Assembly: GCA_903813345.2 (NCBI GenBank)
Contig: CAIIXF020000006.1
Location: 312,001-376,000 of the forward strand
Length of the DNA: 64,000 nt
From: Owenia fusiformis
Lineage: Eukaryota; Annelida; Polychaeta; Sabellida; Oweniidae
Direction: 5' to 3'
Position 1 is the first letter of the stretch. Each line of letters begins with the position of its first letter. The translations under genes were made by a program, and so were the position numbers. The notes under the pieces are model-generated. The model searched no databases. It was not told where the DNA came from and was given only the letters and a program-made list of their open reading frames with translations. Shown in pieces: positions 51,301 to 62,236 of the stretch.

Positions 51301-54300
51301 AAAATAAAATTTATTATTTTTTTGATTTATTTTGATAGAGTTTATCTTATATGGTAATAGAAATTAAATCTCATAATTGTAAATACTTGGAACATTGTTG
51401 ATTTGATTTGATAACTATATTATATTCTGGGTAGCTCTATCAGTCTTCCAACCCAATTGTTGTGAAAAAATATTAATGAAAATAAGTGAAACAATTTGTT
51501 TTCTCAACATCTGCCATTTTATGATAGCAGCAACAACATTGTAAGGAACCCTATTATTTAAAATCCCCAATTCACTGAAAGTTCAAAATTGCTCCATACA
51601 GAAGCTGAAAGTGTAAAGAAAGTGAAAGGAGATATAGAAAGTGAAAAGATCTCCTAACTAACACCCTGTCAGTTTGTGCACAGTGTTCAGTATGAATGTC
51701 TGTTCTTTTGTACGTTATCATTGATAACCATACACTGTGAAATTCTAAAGCCACAGTTTCTTCCTAGCTTTTTCAATGCTTCTAATTATTCGGCACCAAA
51801 CTAGCAGAAAATGAGGTGTTATAGTATAAACATACCAGCGCCCAAGCAGAAATTTTCATCAATGAAGATATGATGGGTTCCCTTATGAACATATCATAAT
51901 GGCAGCATCTTTTCTCTTGGAATACCATGAAATTGACATGAAATTGTATGAAAATAATCAGTCTAATATCTAGTTCAGCCATAAAATTATATAGATATAT
52001 GACAAAATTGAACACTTCTTTCAAATATTTTGAAGAAAATTCAGATTTTAAGTGATACCTAACTTTACGTCTGCAAGAAAATGGCTGCGTCCAAGCAGAA
52101 ATCTGAATCAATGGAGATATGATAGATTGTGAATGTTTAATGAAATTAAAACCAAGGAGCATTGTTAACCAAACTTGTGCTGTTTTGTAAAAACTATTAC
52201 TTTCATTATAATATACCTTACATCTTCGAATACAGGCTAAAACCAAACTAACCCTGAAACTATTTAAATTTTCAATTTGAATAAACATCTTATCTTTTTC
52301 TATGATATGAATTGATGTAACTATATTGTTCATTTATAAGCAATAATGAAATGTTTGTGACTAAGAAAACACTGATTATGTGATATGATAGAAAACTAGA
52401 AAGGGGACATTTTACCCATAAATGGACATAGATAAACCAACTCGATCTGTCGCAATGTTCCGCATGTGAGAACAAAACCACATAACCAATCAAAATGTTG
52501 ATTAAAATATGATGCTCCGATATAATCATAATTCCAGTGAATAAACTATGAGGTTTAGAATGTATCAAATCTTTATAATTATCCTACACAACAATGTGCC
52601 CCTTTATGTTCATACCTTTTTCAAAATATTGAAGAAGCTTGAAAAACCAGTAAGTGTATATAAACAGAAAATAAAGTATTTAAATAGTTTATCAAAAATT
52701 TAAATAAAAAATAAGTTATTCTCTAAGGTCTTAATATGAAAAGAGAATTAATTAAAAATTTGAAATTTTTGGGATGGTTAATCCAAAATGAGGCTGGCAG
52801 ACGGATTCATCCATTACACTGTATGAAATGGAGATTTACGCTGATTTTCTACTTGGAGAGGTACTCAATGGGCACATATAATTCTCTAATCCAATGTTTT
52901 ATTAAGATACTACAAGTTGTCCTAAATAATGACTAACATAGCTAATAAACGACTTAACATTGATTCTCGAGACATATTTCACAAATCACTAAATCTAAAA
53001 AAACATGACACATTACTTTAATCTGCTTAGGCCTTTAACACTATCACAACATCTCTGGGAAAATAGGAAAAGTTAATTATGAGAATTTTGGGAAAAATAA
53101 ACAAGATTTGATTAAGATTGAAGCACATACTGCTTACCATTCTGATTATGCTAATCTTCTTAAATCTATATACATGTTTTTTTATTTAAAAAGATATTTA
53201 CAAAACTGACTTAATCCCCAAAACACTCAATGGCATCTGAAAGAATGCTCCATAATAATAACATAATATGTTATTTTATTTGAACGCTTGTACTTTTCAA
53301 GCTTAAATAACTACAATTTCATGTTCAACAGCGAGTAATTATAATTGTAAAATAATGTTTAATATTCCAGAATACTTAAAATGTCCGCTACATTGGTCTA
53401 TTTTCTAGTGAGAATGTTGCTTGTTCAATTGTATTACATACCCTATTACACTGACACGTAATACTCTCATGTGTCCCTTCCTATGGTGAAAGTCTACATT
53501 ATATTGGTTACCATAAAAATACATTTGATAATCTTTTAAATGGAATAACTATGGAACATGTCCCATCAATTCGACTATCTCCTTAGATAATTGAATGGAT
53601 TTTCAAGGCCTTCCCATTTAGACATTAACTTAACAAGAAAACTATGGGAATTAATGGGAATTTTAGCTGAGCTTGTGGGATCCAAGAACACATTTCAAAA
53701 TGGAGACCCACAATGTCAGTGATTAATTAATTTTGAGATTGTAAAAGAGTTTATCAGACTCCATATCCTAAGCAGGGAAAATACTCCAACTCAGTCCCAA
53801 CAATATCAGCTGATATCATCTATCTTATTCAATTCAATTCAATTCATTCAGTTCAATACTTACTGTAGTTTTAACACTGAAGACATGACAGTAGTGTTTG
53901 TGCGTTTGGAGGTCTTTGGTAATGTATGCGAAGAAATTCAGACTAGTTCCATCTTGACAAGCACAGAATATGTTCCCAATCTCATGTTCGCATATTACTT
54001 TCTGAAATGAAGATAACAAAATTATATTTTAAACATTGTAGTTCTTTGACATAAATGAATAAAGTTCTCATAATATTCCTGATACAATATGAATTTATTT
54101 TAATAGGGTAATTTTGTTAGGTAATATAGGTGGAAGCACTGTATAATACAATCTATTATGAAAATTAAGGTGGGATGATTCAACCTGTTTGCACAAAACA
54201 GTATGTAGAACTTTATATTACTCATTCTACCAATCCCACCTTAACATACCACATTATCCCATGCTTGGTTAAGAGTTTAGGGGAATAGGGGGGAGGGTTA

Positions 54301-54392
54301 CTTACCTTTGACTTTGCATCAATGAACTTGACACCTTTATATGAGATTGATAGTATAATGGTAGGAACTTTTCCTATTGTATCAGTAGACTT
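39175..54392 (-). CDS. ANKS1: ANKS1-type adaptor (ankyrin/SAM/PTB protein), 3' part: PTB end and C-terminus
   Basis: Exons in transcription order are 54392-54306, 54001-53864 and 39339-39175. They give 129 residues plus TAA and join in phase 0. The peptide starts [20 protein letters not shown], continues VKFIDAKSK, then [37 protein letters not shown], and [20 protein letters not shown]. It aligns without gaps to the C-terminal half of the phosphotyrosine-binding domain of vertebrate ANKS1A/ANKS1B ([57 protein letters not shown]). From the family: cytoplasmic adaptors with ankyrin repeats, two SAM domains and a PTB domain, acting below Eph/EGF receptors and at synapses. The earlier domains are not seen here; the first PTB exon is missing from 54.4-61 kb as far as I can read. 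Gene orientation converges on Pax6. Confidence 0.9.
42596..42905. repeat. About 100-bp tandem repeat, three copies
   Basis: TTCAGAAAATTCAGAAAATG-type starts occur at 42596, 42696 and 42801. The first two copies share CACACTTCAT, TCTTCTCTATGTTTTG and TTATTTTTCAGGATCC; the third is more diverged. Confidence 0.85.
46323..46655. repeat. 45-bp minisatellite, about 7.5 copies
   Basis: The core ATTTACAGTAGCTATATGA starts at 46323, 46366, 46411, 46456, 46501, 46546, 46591 and 46634, that is 43 or 45 bp apart. The variable part carries CATATACAAGTCCATGTGG or similar. Because 45 is divisible by 3, the - strand has a 93-codon frame with a 15-residue period (SYSYCKSTW..); this is most likely a by-product. 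Confidence 0.92.
46910..46986. repeat. Short 15-17-bp tandem repeat
   Basis: TTCAGTATTTGTCATTTT-type units repeat about five times with small length changes. Confidence 0.8.
48799..48882. repeat. 42-bp tandem duplication
   Basis: Two nearly identical 42-bp copies start at 48799 and 48841, each with GGAGGTAATGGAGCTATCCC and ATGGTTAGTAATTACAAGAG. Near identity indicates a recent duplication. Confidence 0.93.
48957..49210 (+). repeat. Degenerate MITE relative with 16-bp GAGGTGTTCACA array
   Basis: It begins TATAGAGCAAAACCCGTC, which resembles the CAGTAAAAC end of the pogo-like element at 31.1 kb. It continues with GAGAGGTGTTC units and a run of 16-bp units (TGTTCACATTGAGAGG and variants) from about 49,126 to 49,204. 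A right terminal repeat is not clear, so the element boundaries are approximate. Confidence 0.55.
51782..52333 (-). other. 183-codon open frame, coding status doubtful
   Basis: The longest single open frame outside the recognised genes. It is rich in Phe, Ile, Ser and Lys with no recognisable domain or Kozak context, and lies inside the ANKS1 intron on the same strand. A direct repeat (CCAAGCAGAAAT..AATG.AGATATGAT at 51842 and 52091, 249 bp apart) falls in the same frame and gives a repeated ISAW peptide. Probably chance in stop-poor repeat-derived DNA. Confidence 0.2.
53864..54001 (-). CDS. ANKS1: ANKS1-type PTB exon ([13 protein letters not shown])
   Basis: The - strand acceptor CATTTCAG precedes 54001 and a GTAAGT donor follows 53864. 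The exon has 46 codons in phase 0: [20 protein letters not shown], then [20 protein letters not shown] and FSVKTT. The spacing against the ANKS1 PTB domain is exact. The intron to the previous exon is 304 bp. Confidence 0.94.
54306..54392 (-). CDS. ANKS1: ANKS1-type PTB exon (beta strands, [13 protein letters not shown])
   Basis: On the - strand the acceptor ATTTGCAG precedes 54392 and the donor GTAAGT begins at 54305. The exon has 29 codons, starts and ends in phase 0, and encodes [20 protein letters not shown] followed by VKFIDAKSK. The preceding exon should end near the family's ELRGTEST..KMR block, which I could not find. Confidence 0.92.
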
Positions 54393-57300
54393 CTGCAAAT
54401 ATAAAAGTAAAACATAAATAAGTTTAATCTGCATTATTTTTACTTTTGAAACATATTTTCCTAGATAATGGTTATATAAAACACATGTAATCTCTATATA
54501 AATATGTACATCTACATTCAGCTCCCTTTTGACAATTTTGTTTTGTTTATAAAGGTTGCCCACTGAATGACAAAATTGCTTGTGGGTAGGATACATGAAC
54601 ACAAAACTTGACATTAACATCCCAGAAATCCCAAGAGAAATTCAAATCAAAATAGTATCCTTTAAGTGAAAGCCACATTCAAAATACAATTACTTAAGCA
54701 GACATTAAAGATTTGAATTCTCGAACGTCTTCAAGAGAATTTCTCCCAGGGGATGATGGGTAAAAATGACAAACGAGCAACAAGACGGAACTCGTGAATG
54801 GAGATCTCTGTATACGTGCCTTTTAAAGTGAATTATATAACCCATAAGGCGAAATATCGAGCATAATTTAGGAATGGATGATCGTAGAGATGTAATGAAG
54901 CGTATGCTTTGCATACATGGAAGCCATTAGACGAAATGAGATGGTTCGTTCAAGACCCAACATTCATCATCAGGTTTTCCACTGGGCTGCCTTTATTGGC
55001 ACAAACTCTCGACAATTATTTCACATCAGACAAGCAATATTCCATCTTTTCCATAAAATTTCTCAATAACTTTTCCAAATATCTGGAATTTCGCAAAATT
55101 CAGACTGCGAACTTTTCACATCAATAAATATTTCAATGATGCCTACTGGTTGTTTGGAGAATTTCTCGCAAAATAACATCATTTCATAAAAGGGTAATCC
55201 TCGTTGGATCAGTAAATTAATTCTCTCAGTCAGAAGTTAAACAAAAGGCATGGTGCTACCCAGCTTCGCCAGGATATCTTTACACTGGGGATGTGTCATC
55301 ATGAGGAAGATCAACCAACATTAAGGAAGACGGCCAGTCTAAAGGTGTGATAATCTTCTTAGATACAACATTTCTATCATGAGTTATACACTGACAGGGA
55401 TTAGATATAGGGTATATGTAATGATCCAGGGTAGATATCAAAAATTCTATATGTATATATGACTAAAAACGAGTGAGTAAGTGAGTGAGTGGGTAGGTTA
55501 GTGTTAAATGAGTGTGTGTGAGTGAGTGAGTGAGTGAGTAAGTGAGTGAGTAAAAAGCCCATTTCTTATTTCATAATATAATAACATTTTTATGCCCAAA
55601 TGTAGATTTTGAATTACACTTACTTTTATTCTTCATTTTACAAAACATACATTTTGAGAAAAAATGTTCAAAGGCATTTTCAAAGAGGATAGTAAAGCTG
55701 CTCCTCTTGGCTCATAAACATCCATCATTATTAGATATTGCCAATCATCATCAATAATACAGTTAGTTTAAATGTCATAAGCAATAATCAAGCGATAAAA
55801 ATGCCATTTAATTTATCATTGAAATGTCTTAACATTTCGCTTTCTCATTTTTAATGCTAATGAAACCGTAGAAAATTCCGTAAAATTCGTCCTTATTCCG
55901 TATAATTTGTGCTCGATTGGACTCAACGATAAATACCACTTTGTTTCATCATTGAGTTTTGAGCTTCATTTAGTTTTGCATTTTAAACAACTGTTTAATC
56001 AACGAGAGTTCCAGCCATTTGACTCCAATCAGTTACACACTTATGTCACAAATCATAATTAAAAATTCAGGCATTTTTAAACTTCAGCTATGGATTAACT
56101 GCGAAAGGATTTTGATTTTCTTTGATGGTTTTATCCAATGATACTTAATACGATTGTTTTATTATATTATTTCACTTGATTTCATGCAAAATTGAGCAGT
56201 ATCACTCTTGTGCGAAAACCTTGAAATAAAATGCAGGGTTTTTATAGAAATGAAAGAAAGCAAAAAAAAGTTTTCATAGACAATGAGTCCATTTCACAAA
56301 ATAACTTAGTTATTTTATAATTTTATAAGGAATATGAACAATTCTGAAGGATCCATTCAGCTGTATAACCAATATACATCTGTGTTGACTTTTCTAGTGG
56401 GTTTGTAACCAAGGAGACCATGCCGCTGAGCATCCTCACCAAGTCAAACACCTCAAAAACAATAAGTTACTGAAGTGAAAAACATAAGACAAAATAGATA
56501 ATTATTTCCTAAGTGGTTTTCAGAAATTATTTTTTACTCTTCTGTTACAACATGCAATGAAGTATAAAGATTCAAATACTTCACTTTTGTAATAACAAAG
56601 TGAAGCATTTCCATGCTAAACTGTAATAAGGGACGAAAATGTAAAATGCTTGACCTGTGTCAGAATATTTTTTTACTCTTCAAGGTGCTAATGTATTACC
56701 AAAATGAAGATAAATAAAAATATGTCCAGTGGGTCAATCAAATAATTACCAAAACATAAAACTTTAAAAAAATAATATTATGATTGGATTATGAATTTCA
56801 CAAGTTGAAAATACCTGAGCACTAAAGGGCGCTGGATGATAAATAGACACAAAGTTTTCAAACCTACAAATTGATTATAACTATGTGGTACTTAATCAGG
56901 CAAGCTTCTGATACCAATATCTTTCAAATGTCTCCAAAATCAATTTACATGTCCGCAATGAAGTGAAGTCAATTTTTCAATCCTAACAAAATGTTGAAGA
57001 TACCTTAAAACGCTTAATATTATAAAATGCAATCTTACTTGAGGAAATAACAAAATATTTTGAAAGAGGATGGGACTGATGTCATAATCTTTTTAGTTAA
57101 GCTGAGGAATAGATAAGGAAACAGAATGGAATAGAACTATTTAAAGGGCAGAAATGATGTGACCACCCCACTTAATTAGACAGGTTAATGTTACTCTTGG
57201 ACATGGAGAAACAAATGCGCAAACACAGGAAATGACTGTGTGATTGAGTTTTCCACACGATTATGCCTTCCACGAATTTAGATAAAATAGAATCCATGTG

Positions 57301-59530
57301 TAAATTGATAAACCTCACGATGATTTTCTACCTGTTTATGGCAAATAAAATATCCGGTATTGACTAAGACAAATAAAGTGCAAATATCCTACAAACTAAA
57401 TATAAGAAACTGATGAAGTACTTATCCTTGAATTTCAGATTATAAAGGATAAAGATGACAAAGGTGTTAGATATAGAATAGAATAAAAGAATGATACAGA
57501 ATCAAACCTATTTGATACCTCTTATCGACCAATCTGAAATGTTGCATATTACAGGAATATAGAAATAGTACTATAGCACTATGTAATGACTTCAGACAAA
57601 CTTGATATTTGTTCAATGACATTCTCATTCCAAAACATTCAAATATTTTATCTATCCAGAGAGATACTAAGTCGCCAAGACAACCAGAAGGCATGATACA
57701 AAGCACACAGTGACCAATATTGTACCTACATGCCCAAAACAACCAATTCTGGATTTTCATACAGAAAAACTTTCCTGAATATTTCACTATTTAATCCAAC
57801 GAGTGATTTGTCTGAAAATGCAGACAAGAAAAGTGAAAAGTTGCCACCCACCTGGCAAGCCGACAACACTATCATACCCTTTTTTGAGTGCGATAAAAAT
57901 GCTAATGAATACAAATAACAAAGCAACCTTACATGTTAACTCACTCCCTTTGATCCAGTAAAAAATAACAATAAAAGAGTATGTTTTACAACAAACAGCC
58001 AGATCGCAATATTTTGGCTAGAAGCACCCGCAAAAATTCTTTGAACTATTCCACAATTTCATAAATTTATGAATGAATCGTCTATATTTTGAACACTGTG
58101 CAATACACTGAAAATTCATCAGAAAATGAGACGTTAAATTGTTATGCACATCAGTGACCAAAATCACACTGGTGTAAAATGCAATTTCATTGAGATTTCT
58201 TGCAGTCTTAATTTATTAACTAGAGTGCAATGGAATATTTCGATAACAAACTCAATCGAAAAAATTGACCAGCGAGTATTATGATTGAATATGAAAGGGT
58301 GGTAAAGGTCTGTCAGCCTCATTAAAATTCCATTACGTGATTAAAGAAAGTGAGTGATTCAAACAAGACTACAATCATGACAACCTTCAAATGATTTGAT
58401 ATTATTCCGTCATTAAGAGAAATCGTATTTACCAGGTATATCATGATAAATGATGATCTGTAACGAAAATGTGTCTATCATATTTTTCTAGCAAAACAAT
58501 GTTTGTGTTACAATATTTTCAAATTCTTAGTTAATGTTCTTCAGGTTAGGTTGGAGATTTAAATGCATATTAATTATGTCTCTCAGACTACTCTCATCTT
58601 CTAAATCAATCACTACAGTAGTTTATACTTATATGGAATACATAAACATCTCATAAAAATATCTACATGTATACAATAATCATAATACAATTCAATGTTG
58701 CTCACTCTGCTAAAATGAACCAATTGAAAACAGTTTTGCAAACATACAATGTAATAGAGAAGGGGAGAGGTACTAGAAGCATTGGATTTAGAGGTTTTTA
58801 GATATTGGGAGGAAATTAGATCAACTCGAGAGATTTACTTAATATCGAAACAGACCACAGCATATTTCTTTGTTTTAACAGTTTACTTCCATTCATACAA
58901 ATTGAAAAATGGTGAAAAATGCAATCATGATGAAAAAATCATTTGGCTAAGGTAAAACACGAAATGGCAAACTCTTTTAATCAAACCTTGAATATCCATG
59001 AGTATAAAAAAAATTATCAGAGGCAAATTTAACATAGTCATTACATACGTTTGTACAGACAGACAGAACGAACATTAATATCTGAAGTTTTTCTTTCTGA
59101 CAACACATTAGGCTCGACAAAAACAGACGATTTATCACTAGAAATGAGAACGGCTGTGACAATATGATTGCATTAATCTATCTAAACAACATTAACGTAT
59201 CCTAGGTAACATCATCAGAGGATAAATATCAAGATTTATATTAAGCACTTAATTTAATTTGGAGCAATCCACACTGTAATTAATCGCCCCTCCATTAGGA
59301 AAATGAATTTATTGGGAAGATTATGAAAGTCAAGTTATTTAAGGTATTGGATCAAAAAATAAAAATACTATATTGGTTGTTTTTTTGAATCTAATAAATT
59401 TATAGGTGCGGACCAATAATTATAATGTTTTTTAAATATTGCAATGTATTTATATTTTCAAGATTGGTCTGCATATTAATTAGAGTTAGGTTAATTCACT
59501 ATTTTTTCTGAAACTAAAACATTGAAGTTT
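54393..59530. other. Region right of the ANKS1 PTB exons, no exon recognised
   Basis: Probably ANKS1 intron. I looked on the - strand for the expected PTB start (LGS..ELRGTEST) and for SAM domains and found no convincing match. A GTGA microsatellite lies at 55,471-55,552. The open frames at 57.5-57.9 kb overlap on both strands and match no family I know. Confidence 0.45.
55471..55552. repeat. (GTGA)n microsatellite
   Basis: Imperfect GAGTGAGTGAGT runs interrupted by GTAG and TGTG variants. Confidence 0.95.
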
Positions 59531-59536
59531 TGATAC

Positions 59537-60040
59537 CTAGGGGAGGTATGACTGTGTATCTCATACTTGAGTGGGTTTGGGGTAGATATCACCCGGGAAT
59601 ATATATCGTATCTGAGGAGTGGGCAGGATATATTGTATATGTCCCGCTCCAGGCCAAATGCGGGCAGATATAATATATCCATCCCGCTCCCGGGAATTTT
59701 TCAAAAGTTTAAAAAAGTTTAAATATCAAAAGTTTTAATTTCTTTAATTTTAAAATTTAATTTTTTTAAGTTTAAATGTTACAATTTCATTGTATTGAAC
59801 AAAAATAATATTATGAAACTGTTAAATATAAATATCTTGTCATTTGAAAAGGTGGAAAAGGTTATATCTACCCTAAACCCACTCAAGTATGAGATACACC
59901 AGTTATGCACGGTCGGTTTGGATACATGGAATATCCCTTGGGATATACAATACATCTTCCCTCGGTCCCTTGGGAAGATATATTGTATATCCCTCGGGAT
60001 ATTCCCTGTATCCAAAACCTCCCAGTGCATAACCCCTATA
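59537..60040. mobile_element. Nested palindromic foldback element
   Basis: Arms at 59554-59589 and 59864-59899 (GTGTATCTCATACTTGAGTG outward) are inverted with one mismatch over 36 bp. A second hairpin at 59902-60033 has arms of about 65 bp (GTTATGCAC..GGATACATGGAATATCCC against its complement). The outer flanks CTAGGGGAGGTATGACTG and ATAGGGGTTATGCACTG (inverted) may be the true termini. Open frames on both strands here are palindrome by-products. A foldback-type DNA transposon is likely. Confidence 0.7.
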
Positions 60041-60991
60041 TATTTATCATTTCACCGATAATCACTATAAATGGGGATACATGTAATTGTTCCAAGAGAT
60101 AGAATGGGGGTATGAACTTACTTTAATCAAAAAAAGTTTTGAAAAAATTCTTCAAAAAAACAGCTTTTAAGCTTTTGATATCAAAAATCAAAATAAGAAA
60201 TAATTTCTGTTTCTAATCAGCCTTTTCAAATTACCATTTTGGTGATACCCATTAAAATATGATTTCATAAAAATTATGCACAGCCCTCCCCCTAGCTAAG
60301 TTGTGTCTGTAAGTTGTGTCTCTGAGTGAGTAATAGAACTTTCTCTACTGACAACATCTTGAAAATACCCAGAAGAAGTACAACCTTAAATATTACAGCG
60401 CTTCTAATGTAAGCACAGAATCTGAAGCAATCTGTACAGCATTCAAATCAGGTTTCTTTAATTTGATTAAAAACAGTGTCAGAAACCCAGATACATGGAT
60501 ATGTGACCATAGAAATTTCTGCTATAATTCTGACCAAAAGGTGGAAGCACCTTCCAATCAGTGAAGAGTTACGTTCGTGTACAGTGCATGCATATACTTT
60601 TCTCTATGCTTCAATTTTCCCCTATTTTAAAACAAGCTAGAACCCAGGAAGTAGAATGTAACAGTAAATAAAACTTCCAAATATCAATATGAAGCATAAT
60701 CAAGTTCAAAGCCATAATGCTATTCTTGCCATTTTGATGTTTCATGGTGTGACAATATCTCACACATATAATACTGTCTCATTAAAAAATAGTGATAAGT
60801 TGTCTAAAAACGCTACATGTAGTAACATTTTTGAAAGTTGTTTTTTGATTCAATATCTTGAAGTTGGTATATCATTCCAGTATATTTGACTAGGCTGACA
60901 TCTTTAAAAAATCGAGTACTCTGATCAATGAAAGTGTTGCAAATGGACACAACGACATCTATATGATGTTTTAAATCAAATAACATTGTAG

Positions 60992-61182
60992 AAGTGAAAC
61001 CAAAAAATAGAGTTTCACTTCTAAGAATCTCTGATCCTCAAGTACTAATAAAATTGGAGTTTTATGCATGTAAGTGCCAAAAGGAGAAGACAAAACAGAG
61101 CAAACAGAGCAAACACATAAATGGTACAACCCTTTCTGAAAGTATTCAACACAACGCCTTGTATTCCTCAGTACACACAAAG
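60992..61182 (+). CDS. Possible upstream exon of the exonuclease-like gene
   Basis: The acceptor CATTGTAG precedes 60992 and the donor AAG|GTAAAC follows 61182. The frame reads VKPKNRVSLLRISDPQVLIK and a Lys/Gln/Ser-rich stretch, ending in phase 0. That matches an acceptor TTCTCAG before 61337, where the next exon stays open in frame (GWKSYKRSKIFVHQ..). The intron would be 154 bp. No domain is recognised and an upstream ATG exon is not identified. Composition and splice signals fit, but homology is lacking. Confidence 0.4.
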
Positions 61183-62236
61183 GTAAACAAAAAAAAAGAT
61201 TTTAATGCCATCTATAATATGATGATAATACTACATCAAAACTTCGTAGAAATGAAACCAATAATAACTTCAAGGATCTCATTTATATTTACTTCCTTTT
61301 CTTATTTGAGAATATGCATGTAGATAAGATTCTCAGGGTTGGAAAAGTTATAAAAGAAGCAAGATATTTGTACATCAAGTCAGGGAGAAATTGGCCAGGA
61401 AAAGGGTGTTGCTAAATCTACTAAATATATGGAAAGCAAAGAAGAGAATGCAACAACTAATCCCCGAAAAAACCATGAATATCTTCAGTATTGACCTACA
61501 AAGTGTGGCAACAGGAAAGAAATGCGGAGACAGATCACCAGCATATATATCAATAATCGGGGAAGATAACAGCACCATCTATGAGACATTTATCAAACCT
61601 GATCATCCCGTAATTTCAACCATTGAGCCTTACACGGGAATAAAGCAATCTGATCTAGATGATGCCCCAACAATGGCAGAGGTCACTACAAAGGTCAAGG
61701 CTTATTTTGGTGAACATCCGACAGTTGTGGGTCAAGATAGTTCAAAGTACTTTGGTGAAAAGTTAATGGTAGCATTTGGCCTGAAGATGGAGATAGATTA
61801 TGCATATGTGTCCCTGAGTGAATGGTTTAAATACAACCACGGACCAGGGAAAAAATTTCCCTATCAGTACTTTACTCTGGAGATAGAGCTAAAGGCATTA
61901 CTAGGTAGGACTATACAAAGAACAACATCAAAGGCAGATCGAGCAAGCATCTTTTTCCCAAAAATTTTATGAATGTTAAAATAACTTTCTTTTGTGCTTG
62001 GTTAGCAAAGGTTATTTTAAACCACTTAAACAATATGAGTTAAAAGTTAAGGTAACCTGTGACCTACCCTCTGAAATCTACAGCTGAACATCTCTTAAAA
62101 TGTAAACACATACTATTTACATCTGTTTTACTGTACTGTGTTTCTCACTACAGGCAAAGAGCTAAGCAAGGAGCTTGGAGCTAGAGGGAAGGCTTGCATA
62201 GAGCTCTATAATGCCTACAAAGAGGTCAAGAGCTGA
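60992..62236 (+). CDS. EXOIII/REXO4-like exonuclease-fold protein, probably catalytically dead; 5' end uncertain
   Basis: The core exon 61337-61904 joins 62154-62236 (GT at 61905, AG before 62154, phase 1), ending TGA at 62234-62236. The fold region reads NIFSIDLQSVATGKKCGDRS, then ISIIGEDNSTIYETFIKPDH and PVISTIEPYTGIKQSDLDDA, then VVGQDSSKYF, and in the last exon KACIELYNAYKEVKS. This matches the order of blocks in REXO4/ISG20-type DEDDh 3'-5' exonucleases (DCEMVATG, YKPxxPVxSYLTPLTGI, VGQxxxxD, HDxxxDAR..ELYN). Only the first Asp remains. The expected Glu is Gln, the middle Asp is Tyr, and the C-terminal His and Asp are Lys and Arg, so nuclease activity is unlikely. A possible upstream exon 60992-61182 has matching phase 0. 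Internal ATG 61448 is an alternative start. Exact family and function are unknown. Confidence 0.72.
61337..61904 (+). CDS. Main exon of the exonuclease-like protein
   Basis: The frame is open from 61328 with no stop to 61904, where G|GTAGGA gives a phase-1 donor. A basic helix-like N-terminal part (KRVLLNLLNIWKAKKRMQQL) precedes the exonuclease-fold core that starts around NIFSIDLQSV. Reading on past the donor gives a frame ending at 61972 that loses the family's ELYN end, which supports splicing. Confidence 0.72.
62154..62236 (+). CDS. Last exon of the exonuclease-like protein
   Basis: The acceptor CACTACAG precedes 62154. After the split Gly it reads KELSKELGARGKACIELYNA and YKEVKS, then TGA. 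The IELYN motif is the typical C-terminal helix of this exonuclease family. The His and Asp that normally precede it are absent. The first downstream AATAAA seen on this strand is at 62995-63000, inside the repeat array. Confidence 0.7.

Larger units (their letters stand above)
39340..53863 (-). other. ANKS1: ANKS1 intron (14.5 kb)
   Basis: Bounded by GTAAGT at the high-coordinate end and TTTCCAG at the low end on the - strand. I see no additional PTB or tail exon. It holds several tandem repeats (42.6, 46.3, 46.9, 48.8 and 49.1 kb) and a 183-codon open frame near 52 kb of doubtful meaning. Confidence 0.75.

Noticed and set aside
55250-55330. - strand frame with CKDILAKLGSTMPFV, faintly like the LGS..start of the ANKS1 PTB domain
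   Set aside because: It stops right after, lacks the ELRGTEST block and has no usable donor; the similarity is too weak.
56395-56470. - strand frame VFEVFDLVRMLSGMVSLVTN
   Set aside because: No acceptor in a compatible phase and no family match.
59779-60102. Open frames on both strands with similar peptides (GNIPRDIQYIFPRD and relatives)
   Set aside because: They arise from the palindrome, which encodes the same peptide on both strands.
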